64,000 bases of DNA, taken from Rhodospirillales bacterium (lineage in GTDB: Bacteria > Pseudomonadota > Alphaproteobacteria > TMED109). The stretch's first letter is position 1. Each line of letters begins with the position of its first letter. The stretch is taken from positions 1 through 64,000 of the forward strand of contig JAPPED010000015.1 in NCBI GenBank assembly GCA_028824295.1, in the 5' to 3' direction. Made by a program: the position numbers and the translations under genes. Of the stretch, positions 19,707 to 29,220 are shown piece by piece. The notes below the pieces were generated by a model. That model saw only the letters and a list, made by a program, of their open reading frames with translations. It did no database searches and was not told where the DNA came from.

Positions 19707-20918
19707 TTGATTCACAGATTTTCCGTAAACAACTTTCGGTCCATCCGAGAGAGCGTCGTGCTGGATTTCCGGATTCCCGGAACCACTCCGTCGGAGTCCT
19801 GTTTCCGTCAAAGCCGCTCGAAGCCTCGCACCCGGTTGCCGACGGTGGTGGTGCTGGTTGGCCCAAACGGTTCCGGTAAGACGGCACTTCTCCGGGCTCT
19901 TGCCGAAACCGTTCGATTTGTCGCGCATTCGTACGACCAGTCTCCGACAGGCTATTTCGCCGACTTCATCCCGTTCTTGTCGCCTGAGACGCGGGGAGCG
20001 CCGACGCGAGTGGAGGTAGAATTCGATGCCGAGTGGTTCGATTTCGGGAATGGTGAAGAAGCCAACCTATTCAGATACACGTTGGAACTCCGTCGGGATG
20101 CTTCGACGCTGGCGATCGCCGGTGTCGGCTACGAGGCTTTGCACGCTTTCCCGCAGGGTCGCCCAAGGCGTGTGCTCGAGCGGCGCGAGACCGGACCAGT
20201 TTATGTTGCGAAGGAAACTGGGATTCGACAACGCGATGATCGTCTTGCCGCCATTCCTGCAAGCGCATCCGCAATTTCGGCCTTGGGCAAAATGGGTGTG
20301 GGCCCGTTTCCATCGTTAGCTCAAGACGTCGGAAACCTGCAAACAAACATTTTCGGCCCTGATCCGGGACGCCCAGACACCTCAGCCGTGATCGACTTCT
20401 ACCGCAATCATCAGGAACTGCGGGAGCGGGTTGCCGGCAAGCTGCAGCGTTTTGATCTGGGTATCGAGGACATGCAGGTTCAGCTTTTGCCGGACGGTAG
20501 ATGGATCCTGCTTTTCCAGCATCAAGGCCTGGACTCACCGGTCATATTGGAGAATGAGTCCACCGGTACTCGGCACCTAGTACACGTGTTTCCGCAGTTG
20601 GACTATGTCCTACAGACCGGCCATGTGGCCGTCGTCGATGCACTGGACACTGAATTCCATACCGATTTGTCTGCCGAGGTTCTGAACTGGTTTCGCCGCG
20701 AGGAAACTAATCCCAAGGGTGCGCAACTGATTTGTTCGCTTCACAACGTCTCGGTACTCGATGATCTCGAAAAAGAAGAACTCTTCATTGTGGAAAAGGA
20801 TTCCGACGGCTCCACCCGCGCCTACGGCGCCGCCGATGTACGTGGTCAGCGACGTGGCGGAAACCTACAGAGGCAATACCGTAGCGGCGTCTTGGGCGGG
20901 CTACCTGCATTTGGATAG
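19707..20918 (+). CDS. RloA-like AAA15 ATPase (putative defence gene)
   Basis: This 403-aa ATPase is of the COG1106/RloA type. It starts IHRFSVNNFRSIRESVVLDF, with Walker A GPNGSGKT at 52-59 and an ESTGTRH signature-like element near 283. The Walker B region is VAVVDALDTEFH near 307-318. Position 312, normally the catalytic Glu, is Ala. The next gene is RloB-like, so the pair resembles AbiL (AbiLi/AbiLii) and Rlo modules linked to phage defence. The start is a TTG with CAGGAA upstream. Lower GC than its neighbours suggests transfer. Confidence 0.82.
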   Translation: MIHRFSVNNFRSIRESVVLDFRIPGTTPSESCFRQSRSKPRTRLPTVVVLVGPNGSGKTALLRALAETVRFVAHSYDQSPTGYFADFIPFLSPETRGAPTRVEVEFDAEWFDFGNGEEANLFRYTLELRRDASTLAIAGVGYEALHAFPQGRPRRVLERRETGPVYVAKETGIRQRDDRLAAIPASASAISALGKMGVGPFPSLAQDVGNLQTNIFGPDPGRPDTSAVIDFYRNHQELRERVAGKLQRFDLGIEDMQVQLLPDGRWILLFQHQGLDSPVILENESTGTRHLVHVFPQLDYVLQTGHVAVVDALDTEFHTDLSAEVLNWFRREETNPKGAQLICSLHNVSVLDDLEKEELFIVEKDSDGSTRAYGAADVRGQRRGGNLQRQYRSGVLGGLPAFG

Positions 20919-20921
20919 CGC

Positions 20922-21478
20922 ATGGCGCAGTACAAGGGTCTGCGTCCGCGCCGGCGACGCATCTTCATGGGTGTTGAAGGCGAGAGCGAACGATCACTCG
21001 TCCGGTGGTGGAAGCATTTGTGCGATGAGGCCGAAAGCCACGTGCATTTGGACGTAGTGGTTGGAGGTGGCGGAGATGGGCTGGCGATTGCTGAATTCGC
21101 GGTCAAGCGATACCGCCAGGTCGATTTGCGGCGGGCTTCATCGTCCTTGATGCGGACCGGGTTGAGGAAGATCGGCGCCGTGGCCGAGATCCGGCCACGG
21201 CGGTGCAGCCCTTCGACATCCAGTTGATTTACTTGCGGCCGAACCTGGAAGGCTTGCTGTTTCGACTATTCCCCGGCAATGAACGGCGACGGGTATCGGC
21301 AAGCCATGCAAACCGGCTGCTGCGGAGAAAGTGGCCTGGCTATTCCAAACCTGCCTCGGCGATGGAACTTCGCAGCCGTTTCACGCTGGATGACGTTAGG
21401 CGGGTTGGCGAGGTCGATGCAGAACTAGGGCAGTTATTGCAGGCTCTCGGTTTATTTGGCGCGGATCGGGAGCCATGA
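20922..21478 (+). pseudogene. RloB-like TOPRIM gene, frameshifted
   Basis: The first 66 codons (RIFMGVEGESERSLVRWWKHLC, then VVVGGGGDGLAIAEFAVKRYRQ) read in one frame. The continuation GFIVLDADRVEEDRRRG, then PFDIQLIYLRPNLEGLLFRLFPG and a C-terminal helix, reads in the -1 frame from about 21134. Together they form a typical RloB protein of about 185 aa with the VEGESE and DADR acidic motifs. A single-base loss between about 21110 and 21134 explains this. It starts three bases after the RloA stop. A sequencing error cannot be excluded. Confidence 0.75.
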
Positions 21479-21693
21479 AGTGCGTGGCGGATGGCGCGAA
21501 TGCGGGTCCGACTGGACCCAGACATCCGTTGGTGGCGCACCACGGACCAGCTGCTGTTTGCTGCTAGTGCTTCGGCCAGGAGTGGCAGGATTTCGCTGCA
21601 CGGCTTCACCGTCTCGAGGTCGTCCGCAAGTAGTCCGCAACGGTTGACGACTCGCTGCGCTGCACGCATGTTGCAGCCTGCCGGTGTCCACCG

Positions 21694-23730
21694 GTGCCCC
21701 TTTCTGACGACCTGACTGCGCCCCCGGATTCCGGCTTGTCCGAGACGTTCTCTCCTGCGACGTACCGCAGCATGGCCAATGCGGTGCGTGCCCTCGCCAT
21801 GGACGCGGTCGAACGGGCCGCCTCCGGGCACCCGGGCATGCCCATGGGCATGGCCGATGTCGCGACGGTGCTGTTCGCCCGGCACCTCCGGTTCGATCCC
21901 TCGTGCCCGGACTGGCCGGACCGTGACCGGTTCGTCCTGTCAGCGGGTCACGGCTCGATGCTGCTCTACGCGCTGCTGCACCTCACGGGTTATGCCGACT
22001 TCCCGCTCGAGCAGCTCAAGCGCTTCCGCCAGCTCGGCAGCCGCACGGCCGGCCATCCGGAGTACGGGCACGGCAAGGGCATCGAGACCACGACGGGCCC
22101 GCTCGGTCAGGGCCTGGCCAACGCGGTCGGCATGGCGCTCGCCGAGCGGATGCTGAACGCGCGCTTCGGCGACGATCTGGTCAATCACCGCACCTGGGTG
22201 ATTGCCGGCGACGGTTGCATGATGGAGGGGATCAGCCATGAGGCGGCCAGCCTCGCCGGCCATCTGCGGCTCGGTCAGCTCACGGTCCTGCTGGATGACA
22301 ACGGGATCTCGATCGACGGGCCGACCAGCCTCGCCATGTCCGACGACTACCCGGCCCGGTTTGCCGCGCTCGGCTGGCACACCCAGTCGGTCGACGGGCA
22401 CGACATCGAGTCGGTCGACCGGGCATTGACCGCGGTGACCGAGGACCCGCGCCCCTCACTCATCTGCTGTCGGACGACCATCGGGCTGGGCGCTCCGACC
22501 AAGGCGGGAACCGCGAGCGCGCACGGGGCTCCGCTCGGCGCGGAGGAAATCTCCGGCGCCCGCGCCGCCCTCGATTGGCCGCACGATCCGTTCGAGATCC
22601 CCGCCGACATCGCGATGCACTGGCGGTCCACCGGCCGGCGCGGGCGGGAGGAGCGCTCGGCGTGGGAGGCCAGGCACGCCGCCGCCGGGGCTCCGGCGGC
22701 CGCGCTGAGCAGTGCACTCGCGGGCGAACTCCCGGAGGCACTGGGGACGGCGGTGGCCGGACTGGTCCGCAAGTTTTCGGAGACCGCGCCGACGTGGGCG
22801 ACCCGGAAGGCCAGCCAGGAGGTGCTGAACGAGCTTGCGCAGGTGGTGCCCGACCTGGTGGGCGGTTCGGCCGATCTCACCGGGTCCAACAACACCCGTG
22901 CCTCCACGCAGGAGCCGGTCACGCCGGGACACTACGACGGCCGGTACCTCTACTGGGGGGTGCGCGAACTGGGCATGGCTGCCGCCATGAACGGTATTGC
23001 CCTGCACGGCGGGTTGATCCCGTACGGCGGCACCTTCCTCGTGTTTTCCGACTATGCGCGCTCGGCGATCCGCCTGGCCGCCCTCATGGGTATCCGGGTC
23101 ATCCACGTCGCGACGCACGATTCGATCGGCCTCGGCGAGGACGGCCCCACCCACCAGCCGGTGGAGCACCTGGCCGCGCTCCGGGCGATTCCGAACCTCC
23201 TGGTGCTGCGGCCGGCCGACGCCGTGGAGACGGCTGAGTGCTGGCAGCTGGCCCTCGAGCACACGACCGGCCCGTCGATTATCGCGCTGACCCGGCAGGG
23301 GGTGCCGACGGTGCGGACGACCACCGGTCCGGACCGCACCGCCCGCCGCGGCGGCTACGTGTTGCGCGACGCGCCGGGTGCCGACGCGGCCCTGATCGCA
23401 TCAGGCTCGGAAGTCGCCGTCGCCATGGCCGCGTCGGACCTCCTTGCTGGTGAGGGGATCTCCGCGCGGGTGGTATCGCTGCCCTGCTGGCAGCTGTTTG
23501 CCGCCCAGGACGAGGCGTATCGCGAACAGGTCCTCGGGGGTGATACGTTGCGGGTCGGCATCGAGGCGGCCACACGGTTCGGCTGGACCCGGTGGCTTGG
23601 CCATGACGGTGAATTCGTCGGGATGACCGGTTTCGGGGCGTCCGCGCCGGCCTCCGACCTGTTCCCGCATTTTGGCATCACGGCAGAAGCGGTTGCCGAG
23701 CGGGTGCGTGCGCGGCTCGGCCGCGGCTGA
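21694..23730 (+). CDS. tkt: Transketolase
   Basis: This 678-aa thiamine-diphosphate enzyme transfers two-carbon units in the pentose phosphate or Calvin pathways. The ThDP motif is [19 protein letters not shown]. Other conserved parts are [65 protein letters not shown] and the transketolase C domain. The GTG at 21694 is used, but an ATG at 21772 would also keep the full domain, so the start is uncertain by 26 residues. It leads the operon tkt-gap-pgk-fba-thiE. Confidence 0.95.
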   Translation: MPLSDDLTAPPDSGLSETFSPATYRSMANAVRALAMDAVERAASGHPGMPMGMADVATVLFARHLRFDPSCPDWPDRDRFVLSAGHGSMLLYALLHLTGYADFPLEQLKRFRQLGSRTAGHPEYGHGKGIETTTGPLGQGLANAVGMALAERMLNARFGDDLVNHRTWVIAGDGCMMEGISHEAASLAGHLRLGQLTVLLDDNGISIDGPTSLAMSDDYPARFAALGWHTQSVDGHDIESVDRALTAVTEDPRPSLICCRTTIGLGAPTKAGTASAHGAPLGAEEISGARAALDWPHDPFEIPADIAMHWRSTGRRGREERSAWEARHAAAGAPAAALSSALAGELPEALGTAVAGLVRKFSETAPTWATRKASQEVLNELAQVVPDLVGGSADLTGSNNTRASTQEPVTPGHYDGRYLYWGVRELGMAAAMNGIALHGGLIPYGGTFLVFSDYARSAIRLAALMGIRVIHVATHDSIGLGEDGPTHQPVEHLAALRAIPNLLVLRPADAVETAECWQLALEHTTGPSIIALTRQGVPTVRTTTGPDRTARRGGYVLRDAPGADAALIASGSEVAVAMAASDLLAGEGISARVVSLPCWQLFAAQDEAYREQVLGGDTLRVGIEAATRFGWTRWLGHDGEFVGMTGFGASAPASDLFPHFGITAEAVAERVRARLGRG

Positions 23731-23744
23731 GGAGACAGAATTCA

Positions 23745-24764
23745 ATGGCAGCACGACTGGCCATCAACGGCTTTGGCCGGATCGGCCGGCTGGTGTTCCG
23801 GGCCGTTCACGAATCGGGCCGGGATGATGTGGAGGTGGTCGCCGTGAACGACCTCGCCCCACCCGAGACGTCCGCCCATCTGTTGCAGTTCGATTCGGTC
23901 CACGGCCGCTTTCCGGGCACGGTCTCCCTTGACGGCGATCGGCTCGATGCCGGCGCTTCGAGTGTCGTCGTGCTGGCTGAACCCGATCCGCAGAAGCTCC
24001 CGTGGGGAGACCTGAACGTCGACGTGGTGCTCGAATGCACGGGCCGGCTTGCGGACCGCGACGGCGCGGCCCAGCACCTCGAGGCGGGGGCTGCCCGCGT
24101 GCTGGTGTCGGCCCCGGCCAAGGATGTCGACCGGACCGTGGTCGTGGGCGTCAACGATTCGATGCTGCAGGCGAGCGACCGCGTGGTGTCGAACGCGTCG
24201 TGCACGACCAACTGCCTCGCGCCGGTGGCCAAGGTGCTCCACCAGCTGGTCGGTCTTGACCGCGGCTACATGACGACCGTGCACGCGTACACGGCGGACC
24301 AGCGCCTGCAGGACACGATGCACGGCGACCTCCGCCGCGCCCGGGGGGCGGCGATGTCGCTGATCCCGACCTCGACGGGGGCGGCGCGGGCGATCGGACT
24401 GGTCCTGCCTGAACTTGCCGGACGGCTCGACGGCTGCGCCATCCGGGTACCGACCGCGAACGTGTCGCTCGTGGACCTGGTGTTCGACGCCGGTCGCGCG
24501 ACCAGTGCAGACGAGATCAATGCCGCGATGGCCGCGGCGGCCGGCGGCGCGTTGCGGGGGGTCCTCGCGTACACCGAGGCGCCGTTGGTGTCGTGCGACT
24601 TCAATCACGTTCCCGCCAGCGCCACGTTCGACGCCACCCAGACCCAGGTAGTGGACGGGCGCCTGGTGCGCGTGCTGGCGTGGTACGACAACGAGTGGGG
24701 CTTTTCCAACCGGATGGCGGACACGGCCGCCCGCATGGCCGCATTTGGCGGGCAGGTCGGGTGA
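23745..24764 (+). CDS. gap: Glyceraldehyde-3-phosphate dehydrogenase
   Basis: This 339-aa GAPDH has the N-terminal Rossmann motif INGFGRIGRLVFRA. The catalytic Cys lies in SNASCTTNCLAPVAKVL. MSLIPTSTGAARAIGLVLPEL and WYDNEWGFSNRMADTA complete the catalytic domain. GGCTGAGGAGA precedes the ATG. The stop overlaps the GTG start of pgk (GTGA). The NAD/NADP preference was not determined. Confidence 0.97.
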   Translation: MAARLAINGFGRIGRLVFRAVHESGRDDVEVVAVNDLAPPETSAHLLQFDSVHGRFPGTVSLDGDRLDAGASSVVVLAEPDPQKLPWGDLNVDVVLECTGRLADRDGAAQHLEAGAARVLVSAPAKDVDRTVVVGVNDSMLQASDRVVSNASCTTNCLAPVAKVLHQLVGLDRGYMTTVHAYTADQRLQDTMHGDLRRARGAAMSLIPTSTGAARAIGLVLPELAGRLDGCAIRVPTANVSLVDLVFDAGRATSADEINAAMAAAAGGALRGVLAYTEAPLVSCDFNHVPASATFDATQTQVVDGRLVRVLAWYDNEWGFSNRMADTAARMAAFGGQVG

Positions 24765-25951
24765 AGCTCCGGACCCTCGATTCGATTTCGTGGGAAGGGC
24801 AGCGGGCACTCGTTCGCTGCGATCTCAACATTGCCTTCCACCCGGACGGCACGCCCGCGGACGTGTCCCGGATGGAACGCCTCAGACCCACGATCGCCGA
24901 GCTCGTCGGACGGGGTGCCAAGGTGGTGCTGGCTTCGCATCTCGGCCGGCCCGGCGGCACGGTGGACCAAGATCTCTCGCTGACGCAGCTGGTGGAGCCG
25001 CTGGGTGAGACGCTCGGGGTGGAGGAAATCGCGCTCCTCGGCGACTGCGCCGGCGACACGATCGAGGCGATTACCCGGGACCTGCAACCCGGCGGGATCG
25101 CCCTCCTCGAAAATCTCCGGTTCCATCCCGGGGAGGAAGCCAACGATCCGGAGTTTGCCGCTGCCCTTGCGCGGCTGGGGGATGCCTACGTCAACGATGC
25201 GTTCTCCGTGGCCCACCGCGAGCATGCCTCCGTCATCGGGGTTCCCCGGCATCTCGACTCGGTTGCCGGTAGGGCGTTCGAGACCGAGGTGGACATGCTC
25301 GGGCGGGCACTCGATGCGGGTGACGGCAGCGTGATGGCGATCGTGGGCGGCTCCAAGGTGTCTTCCAAGATCGTCGCCCTGCGCAATCTCGTGGGCTGGG
25401 TCGACGCCCTCGCCGTGGGCGGCGCCATGGCCAACACGTTCCTCGCGGCGCAGGGTCTGGACCTCGGCAAGTCGCTGGTGGAGCCCGAGATGTTCGATGA
25501 GGCTCGGGCGATCATCGAGGCCGCGTCGCGATCGGGCTGCGAGCTGATGCTGCCCGTCGACGTGGTGGCGTCCGATGATGCCGCCGGGGAGCCGCAGGTC
25601 GTGCGCGCGGACCAGGTGCCGTCGGGGCAACAGGTCTACGACATCGGTCCTGAGACCTGCGACGCCTACGGCAACCGACTCACGACCGTGCAAACCCTGC
25701 TTTGGAGCGGTCCGCTCGGGCTTTACGAGGTGGCGCCGTTCGACCAGGGCACGGCGATCGTCGGTCGCACCGCGGCCATGCTGACCCGCGGCGGCGTTCT
25801 CACATCGGTCGCTGGTGGCGGGGACACTGCGGCGGCACTCAGCCGGCTGTCGCTGGGTGGTGGCTTCAGCTACGTCTCCGTGGCCGGCAGCGCTTTCCTG
25901 CGATGGGTCGAGGGCAGGAGCCTGCCCGGGCTTCTGCCGCTGGCTGCCTGA
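24761..25951 (+). CDS. pgk: Phosphoglycerate kinase
   Basis: This 396-aa PGK has the substrate motif LVRCDLNIAF, VVLASHLGRPGG, LLENLRFHPGEEANDPEFA, VNDAFSVAHREHAS and the nucleotide-binding region VAGGGDTAAAL. The family average is about 395 residues. The GTG at 24761 overlaps the gap stop and gives the canonical KLRTLDSIS start; the open frame extends further upstream inside gap without support. Confidence 0.97.
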   Translation: MKLRTLDSISWEGQRALVRCDLNIAFHPDGTPADVSRMERLRPTIAELVGRGAKVVLASHLGRPGGTVDQDLSLTQLVEPLGETLGVEEIALLGDCAGDTIEAITRDLQPGGIALLENLRFHPGEEANDPEFAAALARLGDAYVNDAFSVAHREHASVIGVPRHLDSVAGRAFETEVDMLGRALDAGDGSVMAIVGGSKVSSKIVALRNLVGWVDALAVGGAMANTFLAAQGLDLGKSLVEPEMFDEARAIIEAASRSGCELMLPVDVVASDDAAGEPQVVRADQVPSGQQVYDIGPETCDAYGNRLTTVQTLLWSGPLGLYEVAPFDQGTAIVGRTAAMLTRGGVLTSVAGGGDTAAALSRLSLGGGFSYVSVAGSAFLRWVEGRSLPGLLPLAA

Positions 25952-25980
25952 CCTCGTCTCCTCGAGAAGGATTCTTGAGC

Positions 25981-26901
25981 ATGCATGCAACGCCTGAAGT
26001 CAAACGCATTCTCAGTCACTACGAGGGGGAATCGCCGTCGCTGCTCGCAAACCTGGGCCGGATCCTCATGCACGGGGCGCTCGGCGGCACCGGCCGGGTC
26101 GTGATCCTGCCGGTTGACCAGGGTTTCGAGCACGGTCCCGGCCGGTCGTTCGCACCCAATCCGGACGGGTACGATCCGCACTACCACTACCAACTGGCGC
26201 TTGACGCCGGACTGAGCGCGTTCGCGGCGCCGCTCGGCCTCCTCCAGGCCGGCATCGACACGTTCGGCGGGCGCGTGCCCCTGATCCTGAAGCTGAACGG
26301 CGGCATGAGCTGGTCGACGGTCAAGGATCAGGCCGTGACGGCTTCCGTGCGCGACGCGGTGCGGCTCGGGTGCGCGGCGGTGGGGTTCACGATGTACCCC
26401 GGTGCCGAGGCCCAGTACGGAATGATGGAGGAGTTGCGCGAGATCATCCGCGAGGCGCGGGTGGCCGGGCTCCCGTCCGTTGTCTGGTCGTACCCGCGCG
26501 GCGGCGCGCTTGCCAGGGAGGACGAGACGGCACTCGACGTGACCGCCTACGCTGCGCATCTCGCAGCGCTGATGGGTGCCCACGTGATCAAGGTGAAGCC
26601 GCCGACGGCGCATCTGGCGCAGAAGGAGGCCGCGGCGGTCTACGCCGAGCACGGTGTGCCGGCCGGAACCCTGTCCGAGCGGGTCCGTCACGTGATGCAG
26701 GCCTCCTTTGACGGCCGGCGGATCGTCGTCTTTTCCGGCGGCTCGGCCAAGGGACAGGACGCCATCCTGGCAGAAGTGGGGGAGATCGCCCGCGGCGGCG
26801 GCCACGGCTCGATCATCGGCCGGAACAGCTTTCAACGGAAGAAGCCGGACGCTCTCGCGCTGCTGGGCGCGATTGTTGACATCTATCGGAGTGCATGCTG
26901 A
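25981..26901 (+). CDS. Class I (DhnA-type) fructose-bisphosphate aldolase
   Basis: This 306-aa protein belongs to the DhnA/FbaB (archaeal-type class I) aldolases. VVILPVDQGFEHGPG is the family's phosphate-binding start, HVIKVKPPT carries the likely Schiff-base lysine, and VFSGGSAKG and GSIIGRNSFQRKKPDAL complete the barrel. It is metal-independent, unlike class II FbaA. AGAAGGA is placed well before the ATG at 25981. thiE overlaps its end by seven bases. Confidence 0.92.
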   Translation: MHATPEVKRILSHYEGESPSLLANLGRILMHGALGGTGRVVILPVDQGFEHGPGRSFAPNPDGYDPHYHYQLALDAGLSAFAAPLGLLQAGIDTFGGRVPLILKLNGGMSWSTVKDQAVTASVRDAVRLGCAAVGFTMYPGAEAQYGMMEELREIIREARVAGLPSVVWSYPRGGALAREDETALDVTAYAAHLAALMGAHVIKVKPPTAHLAQKEAAAVYAEHGVPAGTLSERVRHVMQASFDGRRIVVFSGGSAKGQDAILAEVGEIARGGGHGSIIGRNSFQRKKPDALALLGAIVDIYRSAC

Positions 26902-27581
26902 CGCATCCCGGGCCGGGCAGCGCGGAGCAGCGCTGCCGCCTGTACCTCGTCACGCCGTCGGTTTTTGATCTCGAGGCGTTCGTTCCGCGGTTCGAGGAAG
27001 CGCTCGCAGGCGGCCCGGTGGGCTGCGTGCAAGTGCGGATGAAGGAGGCGGACGACGCCGCGGTCGTGGCGGCGATGGCCGAACTCCTGCCCCGATGCCG
27101 CGAGCGCGGCGTACCGCTGGTGTTGAATGATCGGGCCCATCTCGTGGAGGTGACTGACGCCGACGGGTTGCACGTGGGCGCAGAGGATCTGCCCCCCGTG
27201 GCGGCGCGCGAGCGGATCGGGGCGGACCGGGTCCTGGGGGTCAGTTGCTACGATTCCAAGCATGCCGCGATGGAGGCGGCCGCCAGGGCCGATGCGGACT
27301 ACGTGGCGTTCGGCGCGTTCTTCCCGACGGCGACCAAGACGCCGCGGGCGCGGCCCAACGTCTCGCTGCTTCGGGACTGGGACACCGCCACCGTTGTGCC
27401 GGCGGTTGCTATCGGCGGCATCACGCCGACGAATTGCGGACCTCTGGCCGAGGCCGGGGCGGCCTTCGTGGCCGTGATCTCAGCGGTATGGGAACACCCG
27501 GCCGGACCGGGCGCGGCCGTGGCCGCGTTCAACCGCGCGCTAGACGAGGCGGCAAGCCGGTCGGCTGTGCGGCAGCGGTAG
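26895..27581 (+). CDS. thiE: Thiamine-phosphate synthase
   Basis: This 228-aa ThiE couples hydroxymethylpyrimidine diphosphate to thiazole phosphate. YLVTPS, VQVRMKE, PLVLNDRAHLVEVTDADGLHVGAEDL, GVSCYDS, YVAFGAFFPTATKT and PAVAIGGITPTN follow the TIM-barrel order of the family. It overlaps fba by seven bases. The link to the operon may reflect that transketolase needs thiamine diphosphate. R in QVRMKE replaces the more common QLR(x)K form only slightly. Confidence 0.9.
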   Translation: MLTHPGPGSAEQRCRLYLVTPSVFDLEAFVPRFEEALAGGPVGCVQVRMKEADDAAVVAAMAELLPRCRERGVPLVLNDRAHLVEVTDADGLHVGAEDLPPVAARERIGADRVLGVSCYDSKHAAMEAAARADADYVAFGAFFPTATKTPRARPNVSLLRDWDTATVVPAVAIGGITPTNCGPLAEAGAAFVAVISAVWEHPAGPGAAVAAFNRALDEAASRSAVRQR

Positions 27582-27625
27582 CGACGGGGAAGCGCAGGCA
27601 TTCCCCGAGGCCGTAAAGGAAACGG

Positions 27626-27826
27626 TCAGGCTTCGCGCGCTGCGCGCTTGCGCTGCAGCTTCCGCCAGCGGCGCACGGCTTCCGACTTTTCGCGGGCCCT
27701 TCGCTCGGAGGGTTTCTCGTAGGCCCTCCGCTTTTTCATTTCCCGGTACAGGCCCTCGCGCTGGAGCTTTTTCTTCAGCGCCTTCAGGGCCTGATCGACA
27801 TTGTTATCTCGTACGACGACCTGCAA
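27626..27826 (-). CDS. rpsU: Small ribosomal subunit protein S21
   Basis: This 66-aa S21 reads [20 protein letters not shown], then [24 protein letters not shown] with the usual basic tail. The start is taken as the TTG at 27824-27826, which yields the canonical (M)QV(L/V)[10 protein letters not shown] beginning. The open frame continues upstream to 27928 without similarity. A GAGAGAGAG run lies upstream as a possible ribosome binding site. It converges on thiE. Confidence 0.92.
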   Translation of the reverse strand: MQVVVRDNNVDQALKALKKKLQREGLYREMKKRRAYEKPSERRAREKSEAVRRWRKLQRKRAAREA

Positions 27827-28160
27827 TGGATGCTCTCTCTCGTGGACGCAATTGCTCGAATTCCCGTCGGGACGGTCGCTTTCTATAGCACAGGCGCGGA
27901 TACCATGGGAAGGCGTGGAGCGTGGCACGAGGCCGGTGAGCGAGGGGGGGGCCGAGAAGAGGGAGGAATGCGGGCGCCCTCGGCCGTCGCTGCGATATCG
28001 TCGGCGCGTCGCGCGATCGTATCGGGCGAGGATTCCGCAAGATGACCAGCCGGCGCCTCCCGGTCACGTGGTCGTGCGCCCTGCGCCGGGGGCCGGGCGC
28101 CAGGGACGGTCTTGGCCCCGGCAGGACCTGCCGTGTCGCTTGGGGCTGCTGCCGAACGAA
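27827..28160. other. Upstream region of rpsU
   Basis: About 330 bases between rpsU and the second PIN toxin, both on the minus strand. It should hold the rpsU promoter. A run of seven G (about 27945) and GC-rich sequence follow. No gene is supported. Confidence 0.4.
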
Positions 28161-28589
28161 TCAGATGACGGCGAGGGATTCGGTGGTTGCTCGCCGGACA
28201 GCGCCCAGGGGCACGGACTTCTCGAGGGTCACAAAACGGGCGCCGTGCGAGACGGCCAGAGCCAGCAGATAGACGTCCGTCAGCTGGCGCGGGACCAGCA
28301 GCTGATGGCGGTCGACGGCGTGATCGTCGAGCAGGCTGACGTCATCCGCCAGGAATCGGTGCCACGGGGTGGATACGGCGATTCGGAGCCGCATGACCGC
28401 CTCAGCCGCGCCCAGCACGTTGGGGTATCGCGGCTGAGAGAGGATCCGCACACAGCCATTCTGCGTGAGCGGGCACGAGGCCCATCCATGTTTGATATGC
28501 GCTTCCAACCACTCAGAGACCGTCTGGTGCTGGGCGTGGTTTTCGTCAAGCAAGGCTATCAGGACGTTGACGTCGAGCAGGGCCCGCAT
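28161..28589 (-). CDS. vapC: PIN-domain toxin of a VapBC pair
   Basis: This 142-aa PIN protein starts MRALLDVNVLIALLDENHAQHQ, with metal Asp residues in LLDVNVLIALLD. LTQNGCVRILSQPRYPN supplies the conserved Asn/Arg region and LTDVYLLALAVSHGARFVTLE the C-terminal acidic site. The TDVYLLALA form is typical of TA-system VapC ribonucleases. It follows its antitoxin after a three-base gap. Confidence 0.87.
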   Translation of the reverse strand: MRALLDVNVLIALLDENHAQHQTVSEWLEAHIKHGWASCPLTQNGCVRILSQPRYPNVLGAAEAVMRLRIAVSTPWHRFLADDVSLLDDHAVDRHQLLVPRQLTDVYLLALAVSHGARFVTLEKSVPLGAVRRATTESLAVI

Positions 28590-28592
28590 GGA

Positions 28593-28838
28593 TCAGACTC
28601 CCAGCTCATCGCGCAGTTCATTGACGAGCTCGTTGGTGACGACCTCGCCCCCGGACGGAATGGGCTTGAAGCCGTAGACGTCTCGACGCGAATGCCTGGG
28701 GCCTGCGGAACCGGCCCGGGCCCGCAAGGCCTCGCGGAGCAGACCGGAGACGAATTCGCCGGTGGTCGTCTGCTCGCGTTTGGCCAATTCCTTGACGGCG
28801 TACAGGACATCGCCGTCGATGTTCAATGTGGTTCGCAT
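28593..28838 (-). CDS. vapB: Ribbon-helix-helix antitoxin of a VapBC pair
   Basis: This 81-aa antitoxin starts MRTTLNIDGDVLYAVKELAKREQTTTGEFVSGLLREAL, a ribbon-helix-helix DNA-binding domain. The tail (YGFKPIPSGGEVVTNELVNELRDELG) is typical of antitoxins paired with this PIN subtype. The ATG at 28838 is preferred to one nine codons upstream because RTTLNID is the usual N-terminus. Confidence 0.85.
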   Translation of the reverse strand: MRTTLNIDGDVLYAVKELAKREQTTTGEFVSGLLREALRARAGSAGPRHSRRDVYGFKPIPSGGEVVTNELVNELRDELGV

Positions 28839-29220
28839 GCCAGAGTTCTCGTGGCCATCCGGCACGACATGGTAATGCGACGGTCAACAGCATCCAACAT
28901 CAAGCATCGGCCATCACCAGCGCCAATGTCCGAGGATGCGCTTCGTGGCTGGCGGGACGGCGCTGCGCATTCCGTCCCGCCTCGGTGGGCCCGACGGCCG
29001 CAGTGGCGGGATGCCGCTGTTGCGGCGATTCGGCCGAATGTCTCTGAAATCACGTGACCGTTTCTGGCTCGCCCCTATGGCTTGACATATACTTGACATT
29101 CTGATGCACAGCTTGGCTTGCACATGGTAACGCCGCTCCCCGCGCTCGGTCCCGCGGGCAGCCGTTGCCGATTTCCCACAGTCGATTCACCGGAACGCCA
29201 CGCATGCGTGATGACGCCGG
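28839..29220. other. Intergenic region between VapBC and DUF218 gene
   Basis: About 380 bases, divergent arrangement. It includes the direct repeat CTTGACAT-ata-CTTGACAT at 29081-29099, which could be an operator or two overlapping -35 boxes. No gene is supported. Confidence 0.4.

Noticed and set aside
20922-21478. Programmed -1 frameshift in the RloB-like gene
   Set aside because: No X-XXY-YYZ slippery heptamer is visible around 21110-21135; simple base loss is more likely.
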